Source of the DNA: Phoronis pallida
Taxonomy: Eukaryota > Phoronida > Phoronidae
Direction: 5' to 3'
DNA: 11,868 nucleotides
Assembly (NCBI GenBank): GCA_028565715.1
Contig: JAOXYC010196687.1
Location: forward strand, 1-11,868
The position numbers were made by a program, and so were the translations under genes. Position 1 is the stretch's first letter. Each line of letters starts with the position of its first letter. This document shows positions 1 to 5,934 of the stretch, piece by piece. Under the pieces are notes generated by a model that was not told the origin of the DNA, searched no databases, and saw only the letters and a program-made list of their open reading frames with translations.

Positions 1-2
1 AA

Positions 3-116
3 ATCGGATTAGCCGATAACAGTCCCGGTGGAAGGGAAATCTACCGGGTCTCAATCGTTCAGAATCTGCCCCTTCTGCCAGTTAGTTTTAAATTTGATCT
101 TCGGTATTGCTATTAA
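3..116 (+). other. Possible 3'-terminal exon of an upstream gene (partial)
   Basis: The third frame is open from the left edge for 37 codons and ends in TAA at 114-116. The reading has ordinary protein-like composition (it includes NSPGGREIYRV and LPLLPVSFKFDLRY) and lies in locally GC-richer DNA. AATAAA at 116-121 overlaps the stop codon, so a polyadenylation site would lie very close to the coding end. One minus-strand frame over part of the stretch is also open for about 27 codons, which weakens the case. I recognise no family. It could be chance. Confidence 0.2.
24..48. repeat. Short hairpin
   Basis: CCCGGTGGA (24-32) pairs with TCTACCGGG (40-48) across a 7-base loop, with one G-T wobble. 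A smaller TCGG/CCGA stem precedes it at 4-16. It lies inside the open frame at the window edge. No known RNA family is recognised. Confidence 0.3.
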
Positions 117-252
117 ATAAAGTCACCCCTACCATCCCAGATCAGTTCCAAATTTTTCTGTACTTTCTAAATTTCTCTCTCTGGCGACACAAAATCCAGC
201 ATTGCCTAACCTGGTTCCCTACGGTTACATTCTTTGAGAATGTTGGTGTTGA

Positions 253-347
253 TGACGTCACGAAATAGTTCAGGACCAAGCCCACTAAACGCAGCCCACG
301 ACCCCCGCGTTTGGGCTTGGGAGCGAGGCTACGCCATTCTGACGTCA
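253..347. promoter_or_regulatory. Two full CRE palindromes flanking a hairpin
   Basis: TGACGTCA, the perfect CRE octamer bound by CREB/ATF factors, occurs at 253-260 and again at 340-347. Between them, CCAAGCCCA..AAACGC (276-292) faces GCGTTTGGGCTTGG (307-320), making a stem with a 2-base bulge and a loop of about 14 bases. The stretch is much GC-richer than its surroundings. A third TGACGTCA sits at 3849-3856 in the intron of the secreted-protein gene. It may be a control element or part of a dispersed repeat; no adjacent gene start is evident. Confidence 0.35.
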
Positions 348-349
348 CT

Positions 350-1245
350 CTACAACATCTTCCCATCGATCCAGTTGGACAGCTTAAAACATTTTTAGCA
401 ATTCTTTCTTCAGCCGTCAAGTCCTAGTATTATAGTGATTTCTCTACTTTTGCAACAAATGATGTACTCAGCACACTTTGATGAGAAACAGTTGAACCGA
501 TACCGTACCGCCCGGAACGCCCGTGTGCCGTTTCAGCCCTAATATTTATGGTTTTACATTGTACATGTCAATCTTTTGATTGCTATTTGTTTGATAAACT
601 ATTATATTATATTATACTAGGTAGATATTTCTGTACTCACCTCAAACCCAGACCACCAGCCGTCGATTAAATAAAATAGGCGATGAGGTGTTCTTTCCAG
701 TTCGACTTGTGATATAATATGATATGTAAAATACATTCGAGTTCGGGGAGTGACCCGCAAAGGGCAACAGGGGCTATCTGTGTTTCCAAGCCTCGTGTAT
801 GCAAGTTATAAATGAAATGATGTTTTATCCTAATTAGACACTTGACAACTAGTTTCTGTTCCCATTTATTGCAGTGACTACGTTGTTCTGTTGTGAACCG
901 GATCTAAAAATAATTTGATCAAACGATTGTTCAAAAACTAATTATGTTTATGTAGTCGGTATTTCAACCGTATTTTTGACCTAAGTTTTGTCTACAGGAA
1001 GGGCTTTTGTCCAACTTCATGTATACAATTGTACTAGAGTTATATTTTTGTAGTTGTGTTTATAATGGTTTTTACTTGCATCATTCCGGAATCTAGAAGC
1101 ATAGATTTAAATCAAAGCGGGGAGACTTGTAGAGTGGAAACAGTGAGTGACAAAATAAAGATTGTTTGAACTTCTCGCAAGAAAAGCTTAGTCAAAGGAA
1201 ATATAACAATACTGGTGAGGGGGAATCACCGTAGGACCCTTTAAA
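350..1245. other. Intergenic, no convincing gene
   Basis: This is mostly AT-rich non-coding sequence. It contains a short ATTAT-type run (about 601-616), a GC-richer patch near 495-535 with repeated CCG-type words, and one exon-like minus-strand fragment listed separately. I see no RNA gene. Confidence 0.6.
641..736 (-). other. Exon-like fragment with a consensus 5' splice site
   Basis: On the minus strand an ATG at 736-734 opens 32 codons that run into GAG|GTGAGT. The GT is at 640-639 and the match to the animal 5' splice-site consensus is good. The translated end is DGWWSGFE. Without splicing the frame stops seven codons later. No partner exon with an acceptor is visible downstream, and the sequence may be a piece of an old repeat. 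No family is recognised. Confidence 0.15.
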
Positions 1246-1758
1246 AATTCTCATGGCTGGAAATTTCAATTGTAGATCGCTAAGTAACCGTAGATACCAT
1301 TTCCGCGTGATAACATCAAAATAAGGGTGTGGCATTTTTTTTAATTTGCATATTTCCAAAATGGCCGACGTTTTCATAATTTGAAATTAGTACGCATCGT
1401 GTGTCAAGTCATATTCAAAATATTTTGATAAATTCTGTTGCGACATTTATTTTTTTAAAAGCACAGTTCAAGCTCCTATAATTATTATAGTATGCTTTTT
1501 TAACTTCAGAAAACTATAATAATTATAGGATCTTCAATTGTGCTTTGAAAAAAATAAATATTGCTACAGAATTTATCCAAATAGTTTGTATTTTGACTTG
1601 ACAAACGATACGTACTAACTCCAAATAATGAAAACGTCGGCCATTTTGGAAATATGCAAATTAAAAAAATGCCTCACACTTATTTTGATGTTATCACGCG
1701 GTTTTTGTAAGTAGACACCCTCAGTAACCAGCACAAGCAATATCAAGCCATGAGAATT
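1246..1758. mobile_element. Large imperfect foldback repeat, MITE-like
   Basis: The left arm (about 1246-1491) and right arm (about 1513-1758) are reverse complements of each other around a centre near 1502. The innermost 17 bases of each arm (1475-1491 and 1513-1529) match perfectly around a 21-base loop. The stretch around AAAATGGCCGACG, near 1360-1372 and 1631-1643, is nearly identical in both arms. The outer 50 bases of each arm are more diverged, except that AATTCTCATGGCT at the left tip faces AGCCATGAGAATT at the right tip. No transposase frame is present. Similar short frames on both strands that begin MKTSAILEICKLKK are translations of the two arms and not genes. Target-site duplications could not be identified by eye. 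An RNA read through it could form a hairpin of about 245 bp. Confidence 0.75.
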
Positions 1759-2494
1759 CGTCGACTGGGTTCAAGGTCATTTTGGCTAAATTCCTCCTGA
1801 CCATACGTTACTTGTGCAAAAACTGACTAATTACATCAGGCTTCAGCGATTCATTGTGAAAATAAAGCGGCATTTTATTAACTAATTGATTTTATATCAC
1901 AATACTTACTATTACTGTACTGAGAATTTTTGCCTGTTCCTACAGACATCAAAACACTAGCTTAGTCAGTGCGCCACCTGGTGGATTTGTTTTGTTTTTT
2001 AACCTTTTTGAATAAATACCTAATGAAAAAGGTTGATTATAATTCTTCCAAATTGGCTTTGGCCTATCAAGGTTAGCAAAGCTTGGATAAAAACAACAAA
2101 TGATTGATCATTGAACGTTTGAAAATGGTGGAGGACACCGAAACATGTCACGCTTAAATACCTAAAGGGATGTTATGCAGTTACTAAAAATGAGGTAAAT
2201 TATTTTTGTTATGTTTCAAAAAACGTTTGCAATTTTCCATACGTACTCAATGAAGTTAGTGATGCCCTGGGCAGTTCCAGTTTAAACAAAACTAATTGGT
2301 TGTGATTACACTCGGAGAGTTGATGTCACGTCACATTAAATTGAGACAATTGTTCGACAGGTCGACGTAACGGTTTTTTAAATCAAATTGGCCGTTATTC
2401 CAGTATGACAGTGGCATCACGACACGGTACTCGGACCCGGGACTCATACATACCGTTCAGGTGTTTTGAAAGTAGGCAACAAACCCCGACAAGA
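1759..2494. other. Upstream region of the secreted-protein gene
   Basis: This AT-rich sequence precedes the plus-strand gene. The frame of exon 1 is open upstream to an ATG at 2405, so an N-terminal extension of 30 residues is formally possible, but the ATG at 2495 places a clean signal peptide at the N-terminus. No convincing TATA box lies in the last 100 bp. ATTGG (an inverted CCAAT) occurs near 2295, and a small palindrome built from TCGAC and GTCGA lies near 2354-2365. The transcription start is not defined. Confidence 0.4.
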
Positions 2495-2561
2495 ATGACG
2501 CTAAAGTTATCAACACCCGTTATTTGTTTAGCTTTTTTCATCGCATTGGGTTTCCCTGCAG
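2495..2561 (+). CDS. Secreted cysteine-rich protein, exon 1 (signal peptide)
   Basis: Exon 1 of a two-exon gene. The ATG at 2495-2497 opens 22 codons and one extra base before the strong donor GCAG|GTAAGG (GT at 2562-2563). The peptide has a basic n-region (MTLK), a hydrophobic core (VICLAFFIALGF) and ends in PA, a typical signal-peptidase site, so export through the secretory pathway is predicted. The frame continues for a while into the intron, giving a longer but less sensible reading; the donor together with the signal-peptide boundary argues for splicing here. The phase, with one base carried over, fits the acceptor at 4177 exactly. The join itself is inferred and not shown by transcript data. 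Confidence 0.65.
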
Positions 2562-4177
2562 GTAAGGCTTACGCACATCATTTATTAAAATTATTTCGGA
2601 CGTTTCGAGTTTGCAGATTCAGTGTAATAATCTCGTGTTTTATGCGTGCTAGCTGTCTCCGAAATAAACCTTTCGATATTTTAAAGCGTTCTTATCTGAG
2701 TGCAATTCGACAAGTCGAACATTGCATATGTCAGTTTGAAAAATACAGTAGTTTTTGTTTCGTCTGATTTGTCGTCCCGTCTGTGCTATTTGTGTTCATT
2801 CTATATTATGCTGTTTCCTCTGGTGAAGAATACATTTCGAATGCTCATAGGGCCCATCCTCTGAGAAAGGGGTGGGGTATTCTGATTGACCTAGATCTCT
2901 GCTTTTGTCCTCTATGTTTACTACTATTGTCTATGTCCAATACAATAGAAAGCCCAGGTGTGTATGTCAATAACAAAATAGGCATCCCCATGAAAGGGTC
3001 CATTGTCCCTGCGGTTTAGCGATAAGCCTTGGACTTTCACCTCAAGTTAGTCGACTCAACCGATGTCTCGACCTCTCGGGATTCCGAGGCTATGTAGGGA
3101 TTTTTACGTCAGCTCCAGAGTGGACATATTAACAATATTTGTAAAAAAACACCTATAACTCATTCAAACAAGTTTGTCGATCTTGTCACATTGCTTTTTT
3201 GGACAAAGGCAGATGAAGAAAACAACATCATTATTTATTGGCATTAAAAACTTTGCATTTTCAATCACATCTTTACGAAAATTTACAAAATTAATTCCAA
3301 ATATTTGGACGGTATTTGAAACAGTTCTCGGCAGATTCGCTTATTCGAAGTGGTTTCGTACTTGGGTTTCCCTCAGGGGTTTTCCTACGACAGCTGTCAG
3401 AATTCTTGAAATTCAGCCAGAACTGATGAGGTTTCGAATACTTGGAATCCGGTCGAATGTTGTGCGTTTTTCCATTTGAATTCCACTTCGAAAATGTTGA
3501 AGAATTCAAAACATTTCTACGGGCTGCTAGAATGGACCAAATGCCACTGAAACGCACATGAATGCGTGGGCACGGCAGTACCCATTGAAAACAACAGGTG
3601 CCACTAATAGAACATTCGCCGACATTTAAATCTGATTAATATTGCATTAAAAATTAAATTTGGCAAAATGAACTGTGCGACCCTAACTTGTAGCCGCTGA
3701 CCTGATTAGTTAAAATAAATGTCGCATACATGGCTGTAGACTCTACTCCAGCCCCTTCGACTCCGGTCGAGGGACTGTAACAATCGCGGGGGGTTTACCG
3801 AAAGTAGGGATCGGGTTACCGATAGTGAGAGATTGTGTTTAAGCGGAGTGACGTCATAAACTAGACTCGCTTATCGCGCTGTTAGAACAGACTGGCGGCT
3901 GAGCCAGGGTGTGGGAGAGACTAACATGGCTGTAACTAATATCTATCCATAGTTACTGGGGGGGGGGCAAACATTTCTAGATGTCTTCTAGAATGGTCGG
4001 TGATGATATAACTATTGGAAAAACCAATTTTAGTCACCATAACATTTTTGACATTTCGATCAAATCTGCCCAAATTCGAGGGGCATGCCCCGGGAGCTCT
4101 ACCCCCCCCCCCTTGATAGGCGTATAATGTTGACAATTTTCGCGTGTCCTGAAAGAGGATTCTTTCTGTCTTTGTAG
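2562..4177 (+). other. Intron of the secreted-protein gene (1616 bp)
   Basis: The donor GTAAGG and the acceptor tract TTCTTTCTGTCTTTGTAG, ending at 4177, bound this intron. Inside are AT-rich sequence, two overlapping opposite-strand frames near 3174-3557 without protein-like conservation, a GC-richer patch at 3735-3920 with a hairpin (CCTTCGAC facing GTCGAGGG, about 3754-3773), a CRE octamer at 3849-3856, and a G/C-run-bounded module at 3958-4112. I see no additional exon that would be needed to keep the frame. Confidence 0.55.
3958..4112. repeat. Module bounded by a G10 run and a C11 run
   Basis: A run of ten G (3958-3967) and a run of eleven C (4102-4112) stand at the two ends of a stretch of about 155 bp, like a homopolymeric terminal inverted repeat. 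Next to the C run is the perfect 12-base palindrome GGGGCATGCCCC (4080-4091), then CGGGAGCTCT. The interior is AT-rich. The arrangement looks like a short non-autonomous dispersed repeat inserted in the intron. A frame open across it on the minus strand has no recognisable protein content. No target duplication is evident. Confidence 0.4.
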
Positions 4178-4479
4178 TTAATGGTGAATCACACTTTGAT
4201 TCGTGCGAGTCACTTGGAAACACTTATGTGGCGACATCTATTGACTACAAGGGGAAAACGGTGGCGTGTGGCGGATTCGAGCAAAGGGAAACGTTAAAAG
4301 GGGCCAAATCAACAACTCAAATGTGCGCACTGGGAACTTTATTTGACATGCGCATATGTACTTGTAATATGTGGTATTATGTTAACACCAAGTATTGTAT
4401 GTCTGAAGTTGATGAAGACGGTGCAATAACGAAGGTATTCTTGGGAGAAATTGTGGACGTAAAGCACCATGGTGTGTAA
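4178..4479 (+). CDS. Secreted cysteine-rich protein, exon 2 (mature chain)
   Basis: Exon 2 starts after TTTGTAG. Two bases complete a Val codon with exon 1, then 99 codons run to TAA at 4477-4479. The whole protein is 122 residues. If cut after Ala22, the mature chain is 100 residues with six cysteines at 32, 53, 72, 83, 85 and 96, spaced C-x20-C-x18-C-x10-C-x-C-x10-C. An even cysteine count after a signal peptide suggests three disulfide bonds. Landmarks are CGGFEQRE (53-60), ICTCNMWYYVN (82-92) and an acidic patch EVDEDG (99-104); the tail ends KHHGV. There is no second membrane segment, so it is not a membrane protein. I do not recognise the family: it does not fit the macin or EGF cysteine patterns, and a diverged VWC-like domain is only a remote possibility. 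Function unknown; a host-defence, matrix or venom/mucus role cannot be told from sequence. Confidence 0.7.
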
Positions 4480-4499
4480 ATTCTGGACCAGGCTGCAGA

Positions 4500-4505
4500 A
4501 ATAAA
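4500..4505 (+). terminator. Polyadenylation signal AATAAA
   Basis: A canonical AATAAA starts 21 bases after the stop codon of the secreted-protein gene. Further copies lie at 4552-4557 and 4673-4678, so alternative 3' ends are possible. Which one is used cannot be seen. Confidence 0.5.
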
Positions 4506-5784
4506 TCAACATTACTGGCTTGAAATTTGAAAATTAAGTGTATACATTTAAAATAAAAAGTCAGTGCAGCGACAATTTACCTTTTTTCAAAATATAAAAA
4601 ATTGCTTGCCATGTTTTAACATTTAAAAAATATCTGTCATTGATTTTTTCCTGCTTTTTTGCGGATTATGAAAATAAAACCCCTCTACTGACAATGTGAA
4701 ATTAACAACTAACGAATGAGGTCAATTGCTTTGGATTTTTTGTAACATATTGCATCCTTGCATTCATCTTTAACGAATAATACCTTCGCTTCTTCCAGAT
4801 ACAGTAAGGCATGTATCTACACAGGCAGCCAATGTGACTTTATGAAATATCTGACAGGTTGCCAAGATAACTAAGATTAACTGTAACGTAACATTGTGTT
4901 GTCGATAAAGAATGTAGTAACAATAATTAAAAGACTTGACAACAATTGATAATTCTATATTCGTAAGTCTATAGCGGTGTATGAGTTTATAAGCTGAGTA
5001 GTATAACAGTGTGTAATTAATTACTAATAATTTTTCACAAAAACTGTCATGTCAGTAGTCACATTTCGAGATGTTTTGCTTTGCTATATGTCCAATGATT
5101 GAGCAGAATTGGATTCAAATGTCAAAAGGAGTTTATAGCTTGAAACACAAACTTGGACTCATGAAACCAACGACCTGTGGGTTTCAGTCCTGATGATATG
5201 CTAAATGTTAACAATCAAAAGATGAGTAGTTTTAAAACTATATTCCAAGTCTACAGAGTGTTCCAAAGGTCAATAAATACACCAATACAACAAGACAAGA
5301 GTCTTTCCGTGAGCTACAATTACAAATTACTGATTCTACTCTATGTACATCAACAAGTATCATTTTCACCCCAGGGTACATGCAGCAATCTTTTGCTAAT
5401 AAATACTGATATGATGACCTGTGTCTTCAATTAAAAATTGTGCGTCTCGCTGAAGAAGTAAACGCAGTCCAAAAATTCCAGTAAAAATGGCAGACAACAC
5501 CGTCTAATTGACAAACTTTTAAATTCCCACAGCTTGGTAATAAATAGAGATTATTACTTGGGAAATTTCATATTGAGCCGTATTTCAGTCCCAACGAAGT
5601 AAATTTCACATCAAGTGGGAAATCAGTCCTCAGGCAGTGATATCAGTCAAGGAGCCAGTAGCCTTGGCAAGAATCACTACACTAAGACATGATTTGATAT
5701 GAAATTCACCAGGAAATAATCTCTATCAGTAGAAAATAAATACAGCTAATAACACGAGCAGATAATAAATACAGTGGTGTTTTT
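4506..5784. other. Convergent intergenic region / 3' untranslated sequence
   Basis: This lies between the ends of two converging genes. It is AT-rich and has no convincing coding sequence; the longest frame, around 5177-5434 (+), lacks protein-like features. On the minus strand I found no canonical AATAAA below the IDH3G stop. The variant TATAAA occurs at 5815-5820, 5132-5137 and 4986-4991. The IDH3G 3' end is therefore not placed. Confidence 0.5.
5542..5729. repeat. Inverted repeat downstream of IDH3G
   Basis: Arms at 5542-5576 and 5693-5729 are mostly reverse-complementary. Each arm carries an AGAGATTATT-type core (or its complement) and a GAAATTTCATAT-type core. They are separated by about 116 bases. 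The left arm also contains a local GTAATAA/TTATTAC stem (5537-5557). If IDH3G transcripts extend this far, it would fold in their 3' UTR. Otherwise it is an old foldback insertion. Confidence 0.45.
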
Positions 5785-5822
5785 CATCATATATCTGTAT
5801 GATGCTTATAAATATTTATAAG
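5785..5822. repeat. Two adjacent palindromes after the IDH3G stop codon
   Basis: CATCATA (5785-5791) pairs with TATGATG (5798-5804) across six bases. Directly next to it, CTTATAAATATTTATAAG (5805-5822) is a perfect 18-base palindrome. The pair begins 13 bases beyond the IDH3G stop codon, so it should be in the mRNA 3' UTR. The palindrome also contains the variant poly(A) hexamer TATAAA on the minus strand. Confidence 0.5.
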
Positions 5823-5835
5823 TTGTTCCGTGTTT

Positions 5836-5934
5836 CTAGTTATACCAGTGTTTGTTTTTATACTTGACGTCCTCAATGATGGCCTGTACTACTTCCGATG
5901 ATGTGTTGTGTCCTCCAATATCAGCTGTCTGCAT
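5836..5934 (-). CDS. IDH3G: IDH3G last exon, residues 288-319 and stop
   Basis: The exon begins after TTGCTTTCAG in phase 0 and reads [20 protein letters not shown], continuing to the end KNKHWYN and TAG (5838-5836). ADIGG followed by a Thr/Ser-rich turn is the conserved C-terminal motif of NAD-IDH subunits (TPDIGG in human gamma). The C-terminal tail is shorter than in the human protein. Confidence 0.95.
   Translation of the reverse strand: MQTADIGGHNTSSEVVQAIIEDVKYKNKHWYN

Noticed and set aside
142-420. 92-codon minus-strand open frame
   Set aside because: It opens at a TTG, not an ATG, crosses the CRE-flanked hairpin and has arginine/serine-rich low-information content with no recognisable domain. 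It is better explained as GC-rich repeat-like DNA.
1192-1377. Minus-strand frame beginning MKTSAILEICK
   Set aside because: The same words are read from the opposite arm of the foldback repeat, on the plus strand near 1628. It is a translation of the repeat arm and not a gene.
2405-2494. Upstream in-frame ATG as start of the secreted protein
   Set aside because: It would add a 30-residue polar extension ahead of a well-formed signal peptide. The ATG at 2495 gives a normal secretory N-terminus.
3174-3557. Overlapping open frames on both strands within the intron
   Set aside because: Neither has protein-like conservation or splice sites that keep the host gene's phase, and the two contradict each other.
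4080-4091. p53-type half site in GGGGCATGCCCC
   Set aside because: One decamer matches the RRRCWWGYYY pattern, but no second half site lies within the required distance. The palindrome belongs to the G/C-run module.
3936-4223. 95-codon minus-strand frame
   Set aside because: It reads through the C and G runs and antisense into exon 2 of the secreted-protein gene. It is a shadow of repeat and coding sequence.
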